Of a stretch of DNA of 64,000 nucleotides, positions 34,335-45,471 are shown piece after piece. The position numbers and the translations under genes are program-made. The stretch comes from Salvia splendens (Eukaryota > Streptophyta > Magnoliopsida > Lamiales > Lamiaceae): contig NC_056045.1 in NCBI RefSeq assembly GCF_004379255.2, positions 9,699,593 through 9,763,592 of the forward strand. The letters run 5' to 3'. Under the pieces are notes generated by a model. It ran no database searches, was not told where the DNA came from, and was given only the letters and a program-made list of their open reading frames with translations. Every line of letters begins with the position of its first letter. Position 1 is the stretch's first letter.

Positions 34335-36084
34335 TCAAGGGCATTTGGGGCCTCCTTCCTGGGTCTTCCAGTCATTGTAGCAAGGGCAACAATCCTTGTT
34401 TCCGTAGGTTCCCGGCGGCACACACAGACATTTTTCACAACATTTGTTGCAGAACAACAAACAATTGTTCAGGTGCTCTGTATTCGAGCATCTACGATCA
34501 CACTCACTTCCACAATCTGCCATGAACAACACATCATCATCAAAAATACATTACTTCCTACTTATTAAAATAATACCTAAAATTGTATATACTTTTCCCT
34601 TCGTCCTGCAATAGGATTCCTATTTAGTAATGACATTTGTTTTAAAAAATGTAGAAAAAAGTGAGTTGAATAAGTCAGTCCCACTTATATATACTACTTA
34701 GTTTTATAATAAATGTGAGTGAAATAAGTTAATGGAATGTGGGGCTTACTTATTATAAAACTGAAATGTGACTTTTATTGTGGGACATACCAAAATAACA
34801 AAATATGACTCTCATTGTCGAACAGAGCTTTATAGTCTCGATTTAGCATTTAAAGTTTCCGTATATTAATTATTCACAAAGTAACCAACAAATATGTACT
34901 CCCTCCGTCTCACAAGAATCTGCACTCTTTTCTTTTTAGTCTGTTCCACAAAAATATGCACTTTCCAATTTTGGAAACTCTTTTCACTCTAATGAGGTGG
35001 GGCACATTCTACACTAACAATACTTTAATTACTTTTTCTCTACCTCTCTTTTATTTTACCAATTTTGCATTAAAACTCGTGTCAAACTCAAAGTGTATAG
35101 TATTAGAGGACGGAGGGAGTAATACTTTTCTATTCATGATTTAATAAACGATTCAATTTAATAAATATATTAACTTTATGAACTAGTAGAAGTAAGTATT
35201 TTGTCGGGTGATGCATTGACAATTGTTAATTAATTTTTTGTAAATCTATACAAAATAGATAAACGTTTAAATGTATAAAAAGGACGATTAGAAAATTAAA
35301 AAAAAAAAAGACTTACTGCTTTGAGGCACTGGACATGTAACTTCATCAAGACTTGCCGTCGGGAAAACTAAGTGTTTAGCGTCGCCACCCTAATTAAACA
35401 AAGAATTAGTAATTCATCACATGCTTCTAAAATATTATTGTTTGGAAAATGTTTTTTTAGATTCTTCTTTAATTCCTTTTTTTACAGGTAATGTGATCAT
35501 TAGAGTAATTATATATAAACTCATCACCTTTTATAAACATTTTTGAAGAGCACCATTCATATTTAATCTATATTAACATTATTTTATTAATTTATATACT
35601 TTTAGTTCTAATATATATCTCACAAATTAACATAGCATACAACAGTTTATAAATTGTACTTCAAAATAGTTCGACTTGTTCATTAATTTTATTAGTTGCA
35701 AGGGAAAGGAATATATTGAGCTTCGAGTGATATATATTTATAAAATTAATAATAAAAATTTAATACTGTAGTAGTTAAATAAAAATAATAATATTATAAT
35801 ATTTAAATTTGAGCATTGCTCACAAAATATAATGACAAAAGATTATAACATATCATTTCTCTTTACATTCTTTTTTCAGTCGAACATTAAAACAAAGCAA
35901 AAAATGTGGACTGGAACAAAAGAAGTAAAAGCATAATAGAAATTACACAAAACATGTATCTGTTGGAGAAGAAAAAATGTATTGTATATATTAAAAAACT
36001 TACTAGAGAAGCCATGATAACTGATAAATACGAAGCAACACATAAGAGGAGAAAAATGCATTGGAACTTTGAAGAGGACATCAT
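34335..36084 (-). CDS. GASA/gibberellin-regulated cysteine-rich secreted peptide (111 aa, 3 exons)
   Basis: Minus-strand exons at 36084-36004, 35389-35317 and 34516-34335 join in frame (81, 73 and 182 bases; GT-AG introns, phases 0 and 1). The start is a double Met. Residues 1-25 form a hydrophobic signal peptide (IFLLLCVASYLSVIMA). A short linker follows, then a complete C-terminal GASA domain from CGSECDRRC through CVPPGTYGN to KCP at the stop. GASA peptides are secreted, disulfide-rich and often hormone-responsive, acting in growth and defence. The family has 12 conserved Cys. Here all are present and one extra is seen, in GNKDCCPCY where relatives have a non-Cys residue. A TATA box lies about 70 bases upstream. 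Intron 2 carries a Stowaway MITE. Only the exact in vivo splice sites are uncertain. Confidence 0.92.
34899..35119. mobile_element. Stowaway-like MITE in GASA intron 2
   Basis: CTCCCTCCGTCTCACAAG and GAGGACGGAGGGAG ends are flanked by TA. It lies wholly within the 800-bp second intron of the GASA gene. Confidence 0.85.
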
Positions 36085-36150
36085 TTTTTATGCCTTTCTA
36101 AGCTCTGTGAGGTTTAAGTTGTAATGGTTTTTGGTCTCAAGCTCTTTCAC

Positions 36151-36158
36151 CTTTTATA
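36151..36158 (-). promoter_or_regulatory. TATA box of the GASA gene
   Basis: The minus strand reads TATAAAAG, 67 bases or more upstream of the first ATG at 36084, which is a normal plant spacing for a TATA box with a short leader. Confidence 0.65.
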
Positions 36159-36440
36159 GAGGAGCTGGCCCAATAATTATACAAATTTATTAAATACAAC
36201 TTTCCGTAGTTACAATCCAAAGTTAGCTTGATTTTGGATTTATTTGTTTATATTAACATTTTCTTAGCAATCATGACTAATGTAATTAAATCTTTGCTCA
36301 TATTTACAAAATGGAAAGAAATCATTATTATATTGGAAAAAACATATCTGTTAGAATCTCTCTCTTTATTATAGCAGAGCTGGACTGGTTACCAGCATAT
36401 GAACTTCTAGATTTTAAGATTTTCATAGCAATAAGATATA
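36159..36440. other. Upstream region of the GASA gene
   Basis: AT-rich promoter-proximal sequence on the minus strand. No hormone-response element was recognised with confidence. It is bounded by a MITE at 36441. Confidence 0.4.
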
Positions 36441-36823
36441 GACTAAAGTCCAATTTTGATACCTTATATTTGTCCTAAAATTCTTTTTGAGTTTGTGACT
36501 TTTTTATCCTTAACATATTGTTTTAGTACATTTTGGTCCCAAACATATTGTTTTGGTCCAAAACAATCATTTTCTAATAAAATTAACAGTCAAAATGTTT
36601 GATCAATTTAATAACTTACTTATAATTTAGGACTAAAGTCCAATTTTGGTCTCGTACATTTTCCATACATTTTTTTTCGGGTCCCATACATTAAGTTTGT
36701 GACCTTGTTTGGGACCAAAATGTACCAAAACAATATGTTAGAGACCAAAAGGCCACAAACTTAATGTATGTGACCAAAAAGAATGTTAGGACAAATGTAA
36801 GGGATCAAAATTGGACTTTAGTC
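36441..36823. mobile_element. MITE with GACTAAAGTCCAATTTTG ends, copy 1
   Basis: Ends GACTAAAGTCCAATTTTG and CAAAATTGGACTTTAGTC form a perfect inverted repeat flanked by TA. A second GGACTAAAGTCCAATTTTGG lies inside, at about 36630, so the element has an internal duplicated end. Another copy is at 53988-54376. Confidence 0.85.
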
Positions 36824-36834
36824 TAAGATATATA

Positions 36835-36942
36835 CTCCCTCCGGAAGATGGTGATTCCTTGAATGGCGCAAGATTTTATATAGTTTTATTTTTACTCTAA
36901 AGTATATGTTAAGTGAAGAGAAAAAACACTATTAGAAGGGAG
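36835..36942. mobile_element. Short Stowaway-like MITE
   Basis: CTCCCTCCGGAAG on the left and GAAGGGAG on the right, with TA flanks, 108 bp in all. Probably internally deleted. Confidence 0.6.
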
Positions 36943-37156
36943 TACATATTAGGAATGTAGTTAAATATTTTTGTTAATCATAGTTACAAAATATAAAGAA
37001 ATTATTATTAGAAGGAAAAACACTAGGCCATGTTTGTTTTATCATGATTTTGTATGGCAAAGTAATATGATTTCTTAATTTTTAGAATTTGATGTTTGTT
37101 TTAATTTTAATTGAACTGAGAAAGTAATGAAAATCTTGGAAACAAGTATAACAGTA

Positions 37157-37647
37157 CTCCCTCTGTCCCGCTTTAGCAGTCTCAATTACTTTTTTACACA
37201 CATTTTGTAAAAATGATACTCCCCCATTTCGTCTGTCCCTAAAGAGTATGAACTTTCTAATTTTAAAAAATTCAAACAACATACTACCCTACACATCATT
37301 TTATTTACAACTTATATTGTTACCATTAATATTTATACCATTATAATAATGTGGACCCCACTCTCCAATAACATTATAATCACTACCTTTCTCCCTCTCT
37401 CTCTTACTTTTTCCCTTATTTATTAAAACTCGTGCCAAACTCAAAGTTCATACTATTTGGGGAGCGGAGGGAGTAAATAGTTAAAGTAGAGAAACGGTAA
37501 AGTAAGAGAGAGAATAAAATAGAGAAGAGTCTTATCTAAATTATTCACTCTCTTACTTTACCATTTCTCCACTTTAACTATTTATTATCATTTTTACAAA
37601 ACGGATGCACAAAAGTAACCGAGACTGCTAAAGTGGGACAGAGGGAG
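37157..37647. mobile_element. Stowaway-like MITE interrupted by a second one
   Basis: The outer ends are CTCCCTCTGTCCCGCTTTAG and CTAAAGTGGGACAGAGGGAG, flanked by TA. Removing 37219-37473 plus one TA restores TTGTAAAAATGATAAATAG, whose counterpart is present in the opposite arm near 37580-37605. Confidence 0.9.
37219..37473. mobile_element. Inner Stowaway-like MITE
   Basis: CTCCCCCATTTCGTCTGTCC on the left and GGAGCGGAGGGAG on the right, with a TA on each side created by insertion into the outer MITE. Confidence 0.85.
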
Positions 37648-37741
37648 TACAATTTTCTAGGATTCTAATTCCTAGCTTTATTTTAGTTATTTTTTTCACA
37701 GTTTTAGGATTCTTATATATTTAAGTATTTAATGTGGTATA

Positions 37742-37940
37742 CTCTCTCAGTCCCATAGAAATTAGCTAATTGGGGATGACACGAATTTTAATACATAATT
37801 GGTAAAATAAAAGAGAATGAGAAAAAAATAGTTGAAATAATATAGTGGATGATGACACCCATAAATGATAAAGTAAAAGAGAAGTGCAAAAGGTGTCCAT
37901 AAATGTATATGGACCATCCATTTCTATGGGACGAATGAAG
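37742..37940. mobile_element. Stowaway-like MITE
   Basis: CTCTCTCAGTCCCATAGAAA and TTTCTATGGGACGAATGAAG are inverted, with TA on both sides. Confidence 0.8.
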
Positions 37941-37949
37941 TAAATGTTA

Positions 37950-38145
37950 CTCCCTCGTCCCACTCTAGATGTCTACATTCTTGAGTGACATGAGATTTTA
38001 GGAAAGTGAAATAAGTAGAGATATAAGAGGTAGTTGAATATTTTAATGAGGAGAGAGAAGATAAAGATAATTTCCAAATATAAAAAATGATATCTTGAGC
38101 GTGGCAAACTAAAAAATATAGACATCTTGAGTGGGATGGAGAGAG
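37950..38145. mobile_element. Stowaway-like MITE
   Basis: CTCCCTCGTCCCACTCTAGA and the reverse of GAGTGGGATGGAGAGAG match, with TA flanks. It starts only nine bases after the previous MITE. Confidence 0.8.
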
Positions 38146-38317
38146 TATTTTATACAATTATTATTATTATTACTATTAAAATTAATATTATGTTATATAC
38201 TAATAGTAATTAATATATATTTTAAATATAATTTAAAATTATGGATCATACATAACTATAATTATATTAATTACTAATATTATTATTATTATTATACTAA
38301 TAACTAATACTCTATCC

Positions 38318-39165
38318 GTTCCTAAAAATTGAAATTCTTTTTATTTGTCTGTTTGCTATAATTAAAACTCCATTTTAGGAAACTAGTATCACCACCCGTA
38401 TTATGCACGGGCCATATAATTTTCTCGTACTAATTGAAAATTCGTAATACAATTAACGAAAATAAAATCCAATATAATTATGTAACATTTAAAAATAAAA
38501 ATTTCATAATAAAAACATATTTTACTTAATTAAATGTAATTTAATATAAAAAAATCTAAATGTTGATTACAACACTTTAAAAATCCTACAGACAGACAAT
38601 ATCTAGTCGATCGTCTGATTTTGAAAAAAATGAATTGAGAAGGGAAGGGACCTAAGTCAATGATTAAGATGGTCTTAGTTCTTATTTTTGTTAATTAATT
38701 TAAATTTGTATTCATTAACTGAAAATCACATTGCACGGATGGCAATAAAAAAATACCATCAAATAATTAAATAAGATTTTAAGTTAAAATTTTAGGTATT
38801 ACCAGTATCACTAAATGAATACTATCACTTGAACAACAACAATTGATTAAAATCATTTTAATTACACGAATATGCAATTATAAATTATCATAAACTAAAA
38901 AATTAATAAATATATAAATAAAAAATAATTTTTTTGTTACATTAATACAAACTTTATTTGGCTCCAATTATATATACAAACTTTAAAAGGTTTAAAAATA
39001 TCTACAAATGTGTTAGTGGTTAAATGATTTCATAAAAATAATGGATCTCGTAATCCACTAACACTAATTTAATTACTTTTTTCTCTTCACCTCTCTTACT
39101 TTATCAATTTTGACATTAAAATCCATATCATTTCTAAGTTCTTATTTTTAGGAAACAAATGGAGT
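38318..39165. mobile_element. Diverged Stowaway-like MITE with probable inner insertion
   Basis: CTCTATCCGTTCCTAAAAAT and the reverse complement of ATTTTTAGGAAACAAATGGAG are similar. The arms (38318-38385 and about 39040-39165) carry typical MITE interior sequence. The AT-rich 650 bases between them begin with ACTAGTATCACCACCCG and look like a separate insertion of unknown type. Confidence 0.45.
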
Positions 39166-39214
39166 AATTTATTAAGTAATTATAATAAAATTTTAAATAA
39201 TGAATCATATAATA

Positions 39215-39405
39215 CTCCATTCATCCTATAGAATCAACATTCGGGGATGACGCGAGTTTTAATAAGTAATTGGCAAAGTAAGAAAAAGAAAGAAAATAGT
39301 TTAAATAATATAGTGAATGGTGAAGCCCATAATCGATAAAGTAAAAAAGGAGAAAACATTTTTGTAAATGGATATGTATAATTTTTATGTGACACACGAA
39401 AAAGG
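39215..39405. mobile_element. Diverged Stowaway-like MITE
   Basis: The left end CTCCATTCATCCTATAGAAT and interior GGGGATGACGCGAGTTTTAA match the MITE at 37742. The right end is eroded. Confidence 0.5.
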
Positions 39406-39544
39406 AAATTTAGAATAATAATTTATATATTATATTCATAATTTGAAATTATGAATATAATATTAATAAATAACTATAACTATAATAATAATTATGTTAT
39501 TGTTATGTCATTTATTATTTTGTTGTTAAAACTAATAAATTCTA

Positions 39545-39724
39545 AATCTAGTCTTTAAACTTTCTAATTTTAGAAACACTTTTATCTTTAATGTGGTGTA
39601 ACTCATTCTTCACTAATGATATTTTATTTACTTTTTTTCTTTCTACCTCTCTCTCTTAATTTACTAATTGTGAATTAAAACTCGTACCAAATCAAAAGTG
39701 CATACTCTTGTGCTACATAGGGAG
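39545..39724. mobile_element. Diverged Stowaway-like MITE
   Basis: The right end CATAGGGAG plus TA and the interior AACTCGTACCAAATC-like sequence match the family. The left end has decayed. Confidence 0.45.
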
Positions 39725-40114
39725 TATAATTTTAAATTATTGATTATATTATTATTATTAATTATTTTATTAATGAAAATTTAATTTTTATATTTTTAGT
39801 TTTAGTATTTAAATTAAATATAAAATCTAAAATGTTGATAATTTTTGAAACACGAAAAAGTTTAGTTGTTAGAAATTTTATTTAAAAGATTCATTTTTCC
39901 TAGAAATATTTTTCTTACCAATATTTTTTGGTCAAACAAACATGTCCTGTATTAAGTGTGACTTGTTCAGATCTCTATTGTTTTGCCAGATATTTTGTTC
40001 AGATCTCTATTCTTGGTATTGAAAACCGATAATCGAATGAACAATTAGAGGATTTTTTAAATTTGCTTTGCAGTTCATATATTTCTATTTTCAAAAATAC
40101 ATTATCAACCACTA

Positions 40115-40795
40115 TGATGGGTCTGCGAATTTTTGATGGTGAAGAATGCTGGAAAATATAGATCACGACACAGAGAATTTACGTGGTTCGATTTACTGAA
40201 GTAAATCTACGTCCACGGGAAGAAGGGAGGGCAAGATTGTATTGCTTGATCTGGGATTACAGCTTACAACACAGACTTGCTATATGATATTTTATCTCTA
40301 GAGAGCTTAACCCTTTTCTATCTGATCTAAGTTCTATTTATACATTGAACTAAGATCGTGGCTTGCATCACCACTAATGATGGTTGTGGATGTCGTGGAG
40401 GTCATGGAGATCCTGCATGGGTCCACTACCTCTTTGTTTGGTCCGCTTATCCCGCATGAGATCCTGCATGATTTGACACCACTAAATAGATCGTGTAGTG
40501 GTCATGAGATCCTGCATGGGTCCACTATCTCCCAGTTCGGTCGAATACTGAGACCGAACTGCTGAACTATTGCCGAGCAGCTTTTGCCGATCTGAGAGTA
40601 GAGCTTGATTGGTCGGCTTTTACCGAGCTGTAGGCTGGGGCCGAACTCTTTGGTAATGCCGAACTGATTGGTCGGCTTTTACCGAGCTGTAGGCTGGGGC
40701 CGAACTCTTTGGTAATGCCGAACTGATACTCTTCCTTGGGCTTTGGGCTGATGGGCTGTCACTGCTATTGGGCTTGTTTAGTCCGTACTCCATCA
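40115..40795 (-). repeat. 3' LTR of the Tat element
   Basis: 681 bp starting TGATGGG and ending CCATCA. It contains two tandem 59-bp units (about 40608-40725), a minus-strand TATAAATAG box (40334-40342), and the ACGTGGTTCG...CTACGTCCACGG motif at 40180-40218. Confidence 0.95.
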
Positions 40796-40812
40796 CTACC
40801 CCCCCCGAAAAG
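40796..40812 (-). other. Polypurine tract of the Tat element
   Basis: Eight or more C on the plus strand directly next to the LTR give a minus-strand CGGGGGGGGTAG tract, the expected plus-strand primer. Confidence 0.7.
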
Positions 40813-41137
40813 CGAAGTGAATCACTTCGGCGAAGCGAGTCACTTCGGCATTCTGGATAAAGGTACGGGGGAGGCTGACGTTAGAGGACGTGCCTTGCGC
40901 GTGACTGCATTAAATGCGACAGTAAAATCCGGCCGTTGAATCCTGAAAAGGTGGGATTCGAAACGGTGCGATGATTTTGAAATCTTCTCCGAATCTGATA
41001 AATACGGCTTTTCTTCATCAGTTTGAATACTTTTTGCTGTTGCTTCTTCTGCACTCTGTCTCTTTTGCGTAAAAAATTTCCTTCCGCTTTCAAGAATTTC
41101 TTCAGAATTTCTTCAGATTTTGCAAAGAGTAAGAACC

Positions 41138-43847
41138 ATGTCTTCTTCTTCTTCTTCTGAGTTAGGTAGCGGTAGGAAAGGGGGCAAGGGGTCTTCTAGC
41201 CGGAAAGAGTCCGGGGAGAAGACTGTAGAATACTTTCACAGCGTCTTGAGTAAGGACACCGTGATATCTCTACACGAAAAATATCTTCTTCCCGGGGGGA
41301 AGGCGGTGGTTCCCGACGATGATCATAGGGCTAACGACCCGCCGGAGGGTTATGCCACCGTTTACGAAGCCTGCTTAGAATGCGGGCTTCGTTTCCCTCT
41401 TCCCCCACCTTTTGTAGAGCTTCTTGATTTTTTTCAACTCCCTTTAGGTCAGGTGACTCCGAATTCTTGGAGGCACTTGTCGGCTTTTGCTGCCGAACTC
41501 CGTAGGCTAGATAAGGATCTGTCTCTGCGGGCAATCCTTAATTTTTTCCAGTTTAAAAGGAAGGGATCTTGGTTTTACTTGATCCCCTTACAGCCTTTTA
41601 GGGCCTTCTGCAAAACCAAGTGGCCGAAATGGCAAAACCGTTTCTTTTTTATAATAGGACTTCGGCTCCGGGCTTTCCTTGGAGAGGGCCGAAGTCCGTG
41701 ATTCCTCATCCTCGGTTAGAACCGTTGGCCGAGCTCGAGGGCGAGCTCAATAAGATTCCTATGATTAGGAAACAGTACTCGGAAACTGAGCTCGTCAAGG
41801 GCGACCTCGTGTTCAATATCTCGTCTTCGGACGAAGAAACTGAGGGTGAGGATTTCTTTTTTATGCTTTACTGCTTTAGCGGCGAAAACTAACCTTGCTT
41901 TCTTGCTTTTTGGCAGTGTACATGCTGAATAAGATGAGCCGCAAATCCTCCGAGCTTAAGGAGCCGGAGAAAGAGAAGGCTACCAGCTCGGCGCCTGATG
42001 CCGAGAAGAATCCGAAGAGGCAAAAGACCTCTTCGGATCCAAAGAAGCCGGAGTCGACTTCGGCAAGTAGGAAGGGGAAGGCCCAGAAGCCCCCGAGAGC
42101 GCCAGAGAAAGACGTGGTCTTGGCGCCTCCTTCGGAACATATCTGTGAGCCGTTTTTATGGCCCACGGACTTCGCCGAGGTGGATTCTCTTCTTGATTTT
42201 CTGGCCTTGCTTTTTTCCTGTATTTTTTGTGGCCCCTTTGTTGACTTTTTGCTTTTTCCATTTTCAGAGGAACGATATGCTCTCCAAGCTCGTCGCCGTT
42301 GAACTCTCCAAAGCGTCCAACGACTATGCTGAGATGCAGAGGAAGTTGGCGGCTGCTTGTCACCGGGCCGAGCAGGCTGAGGCAAACTTTGAGAAAGCCA
42401 GAGCTGCTAGGATTTCGGCCCAAAATGAAGCTCAGTTTGCCAAAAACCAGCTCGTCATCCAGCGAGAGCAGACGAAACGGAGGGATGCTGCCGCCGTGGT
42501 TGCCCAAGGGGAGGTTCTCCGTGCTTTCGCGGAGAAACTCTTTCTGAGCAACCAATTTTCAGCCTTTGTCGGTGATCTGCTGAAACTGATGACCGATAAA
42601 GCCGAGCAGGGTCCTGAAGTCATCCTGCCGCTGTACGGCCGAGAGATAGCAGCTCGGCTTCAGAGTCTGCCGGTGCTTGAGGAGCTTGCTTCGTCCTCGG
42701 TCCTGCTTTCTGCAGACCAAGTTCGTAGTTGCCGAGCTGACCGCGATGAGAACATGGAGGCTATCTTTGCCTCCATAGGGTCAGTTTCACCCGCTCCAAT
42801 TTTCCATGGAGAGGGTGATACCGAGCAGCATGAGCGGCAGACCGGCGATGAGAAGGCCGAGCAGGAGGCGCAGCAGATCGGCTACGGTGGCGCCGAGCAG
42901 GCTGGGGAGAGCAGGGAGGCCGAGGCTGAAGCTGAAGCAGACAAGGAGAAGGAAGCTGAACCTCACCGAGAAGGCGGAGACGAAGCTAGCGGAGTATGAT
43001 TTCGTCTTCCTTCTCTTAGTTTAGTTTCTTCCTTCTTGTAAAACGGCCTTGAAGCCCTTGTGTAGAAAAAAATTTTTCTTATGAATGAAAAAATTCTTCT
43101 TTCTGCTCTTGTGTCTTCGTATAGCCTTTCGTACTCTCTTACTCCTGTTGTGGTTTACTACCTGCTCGGTAAGCTGAAATGCCAAACTGACGTAGCTGCT
43201 TTGTATTCTTAACTCTCAAGGAGCTGGAGGTACTTCACTGGAAGCGGCTGTACTCTTCGGCTTTAGACGAAGCTGAGAAAAGAGCTATAACTGACCAGAT
43301 GAAGAATGACGAACTCTTGGCTCGTTCAATGAAGCTGGAGGCCGATAATAAGGACTTAGAGTCCGAAAAGAAGGATCTGGAGGCCGAGCTGAACACTGCC
43401 GTCGCTGAGAGGACTGCGTATGAGGATTTCATCTGCAGGCGTGGGGGAATGACCATCTCTGAAGTTCAGGAACGAGTTGACGAACTGTGGGAGGAATATC
43501 ATGTACTCCGGAGGAACAATGCGCTGGAGAGCTCGGCTTGCCAACAAGTCGTGAAATCATTGCGGCGCTGGGCTTCTCGGTACGACATAGTTCTTTCCCG
43601 GCGTCCCTCAATTGAGAGATTCCTCAGGCATTTCCCGCCAACAGATGCTAGTACTCCAGCTCAAACCTCTGATTCACTTGCTCAAAACCCTACTCCAAGT
43701 CAACAACGAACTCAGGGACAACCAGAGACGTCAAGTCGAGGACGGACTGAAGTTCGCAGAGGAGCTGTGGTTATGAGTGAGCAAGATCGGCAAATGCTTC
43801 GTGAAGAGACTCTTCGCCGCCGAGGTGCTAGGGCTTCCCGGGCTTAG
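41138..43847 (+). CDS. Antisense extra gene of the Tat element (Transposase_28-like, 4 exons)
   Basis: Reads against gag. The start ATG at 41138 follows a CT-rich leader. Proposed exons: 41138-41845, 41917-42179, 42268-42993 and 43221-43847. Introns: 41846-41916 (GTGAG...GGCAG, phase 1), 42180-42267 (phase 0) and 42994-43220 (GTATGA...CAAG, phase 0). Exon 1 has the pattern LPPPFVELLDFFQLPLGQVTP NSWRHLSAF (split here for length), typical of the 'putative gypsy type transposon' domain seen in plant Tat elements. Exon 2 is Lys/Pro-rich. Exons 3 and 4 are long Ala/Glu coiled coils, with QAEANFEKARAARISAQ and LEADNKDLESEKKDLEAEL. The frame changes once near 41640-41660, in a T-rich run; this could be an indel or an unnoticed short intron. 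Extra ORFs, some antisense, are known for Tat elements; their function is not. Confidence 0.65.
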
Positions 43848-44760
43848 AGAAGAGGTGGCAGGTCGATTAGAGCATCTCGTCGACCTGCTTATTCTGCAGC
43901 TGCCTGGAACGCCCGAACTCAGCTTCACGAGGATTTTGCGAATAGATGGCTCAACTTTAGCAACCCTGGACAGTAGGATAGTCCTTTGTAATAGCGTAAC
44001 GCCATCTCGTAGGGTAGCGGAGTTGTGTGCCGAACAAGATTTGAAAAATGAAATTTTGTTTTCGCTTCTAACACTGTGTATTTACAGCTTAGCGAAAAAA
44101 TTTCATCGTACTTGTCCTCGGTCTTATGAAGTAAACTTCTTTGACCGGACTCGTCTTTGGTCTGATGAAATAAACATCTTTGACCGGACTCGTCTTTGGT
44201 CTGATGAAATAAACATCTTTGACCGGACTCGTCTTTGGTTTGTGTTCTAATTTGGCGATTTTTGTTGCCGGGATCGAACTTTCCCTTGTCCTAATTCGGC
44301 GAGTTTTATCGCGTGGATCGGACTTTCCCAGTTAACCGAAGTGGTCTTATGCAGTAAACCTCTTTGACTAGACATGGTCGTCCTCGGTCTTATGAGGTAA
44401 ACTTCTTTGACCGAACTTGGTCGTCCTAATTCGGCGAGGTTTATCGCGTGGATCGGACTTTCCCTTATTGCAGTTCGTTTCAGACGAAGTGCTTATTTCT
44501 TAAGCCGAATTGTGGTCTTGTATCTTCCTGAGAAGCTTGGACTCACAATCGTTGGCTTATTGCAGTTCGTTTCAGACGAAGTGCTTGTTAAGCTGAATTG
44601 TGGTCTTGTATCCTCCTTGGAAGCTTGGACTCACAGTCGTTGGCTTGTTGCAGTTCGTTTCAGACGGACTGCTTGTTAAGCTGAATTGTGGTCTTGTATC
44701 CTCCTTAGAAGCTTGGACTCACAATCGTTAGCTTATATATGTTCTAAAAAGGGGATCAGC
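43848..44760. repeat. Tandem repeats in the Tat element spacer
   Basis: At 44118-44240 a roughly 40-bp unit with TCTTTGACCGGACTCGTC recurs three times. At 44470-44735 a unit of about 85-90 bp with GCAGTTCGTTTCAGACG and GAAGCTTGGACTCACA recurs three times. Such variable tandem repeats near the 3' end are common in Tat elements. Confidence 0.8.
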
Positions 44761-44913
44761 CTTCGAAGAACAAGATACCTCAGTAACATTTGTAAGAGAC
44801 GACACGCACATAGACAGACAAAACGCATATAGACAAACAAAAACGCAAGTAAAAAACAAAGAAAGCACATACCCCTAGGACCGAACTAGACACAAGACTG
44901 ACCGGACTGTCTC

Positions 44914-45348
44914 TTACAAATGGAACTTTTTGAGGTTTGAAACGTACCATGTTCGGGGTGCTTGTTCTCCTGACATGTGAGTCAATTTGTAAGACCCTTT
45001 GCCGAGGACTTCTGACACCCGATATGGACCTTCCCATGTGGGTTCGAGTTTGCCCAGCTTTTCTGCTCGGCTTACTTCGTTGTTTCTCAAGACGAGATCT
45101 CCCACTTGAAATTGCAGCTTTTTCACCCTTTGGTTATAATACCGGGCTACTTGCTCCTTGTACTTGGCTGCTTTTATGCAGGCCAATTCTCTTCTTTCTT
45201 CGGCCAGATCTAGTTCGGCTCTCAGTCCGTCCTCATTCAGTTCTGTTGAGAAATTAAGAGTTCGGGGACTGGGTATGCCGATCTCAACTGTAATCACGGC
45301 TTCAGTGCCGTACACCATCGAGTTCGGCTCCGGTGTGACTTCGGTCAT
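44914..45348 (-). pseudogene. C-terminal integrase fragment of the Tat pol
   Basis: Contains VYGTEAVITVEIGIPSPR, a long helical stretch, KLQFQVGDLVLRNN and LGKLEPTWEGPYRVSEVL, then WYVSNLKKFHL. This is the end of a Gypsy integrase with its chromatin-tether type tail. The catalytic core is missing, because the upstream sequence runs straight into the end of gag. It is a deletion remnant, not a functional protein. Confidence 0.85.
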
Positions 45349-45471
45349 TTCGCCTGCCTCTGACTCCGGCTGCTGTGATTGCTATGCTTGATGGTGCCGA
45401 ACTGATTGCTCGGCACTTTTAAGCGCAATCTGCGAACACACTTGCTCTTTTTCGATCACCTCGGATGACCG

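Noticed and set aside
41876..42555. Minus-strand frames opposite the Tat antisense gene
   Set aside because: They run across the plausible plus-strand introns and have unnatural Ser/Arg-rich composition; they do not match pol.
45349..45471. Protease or RT remains between gag and the integrase fragment of the Tat element
   Set aside because: Only about 120 bases separate them and no protease or RT motif is visible.
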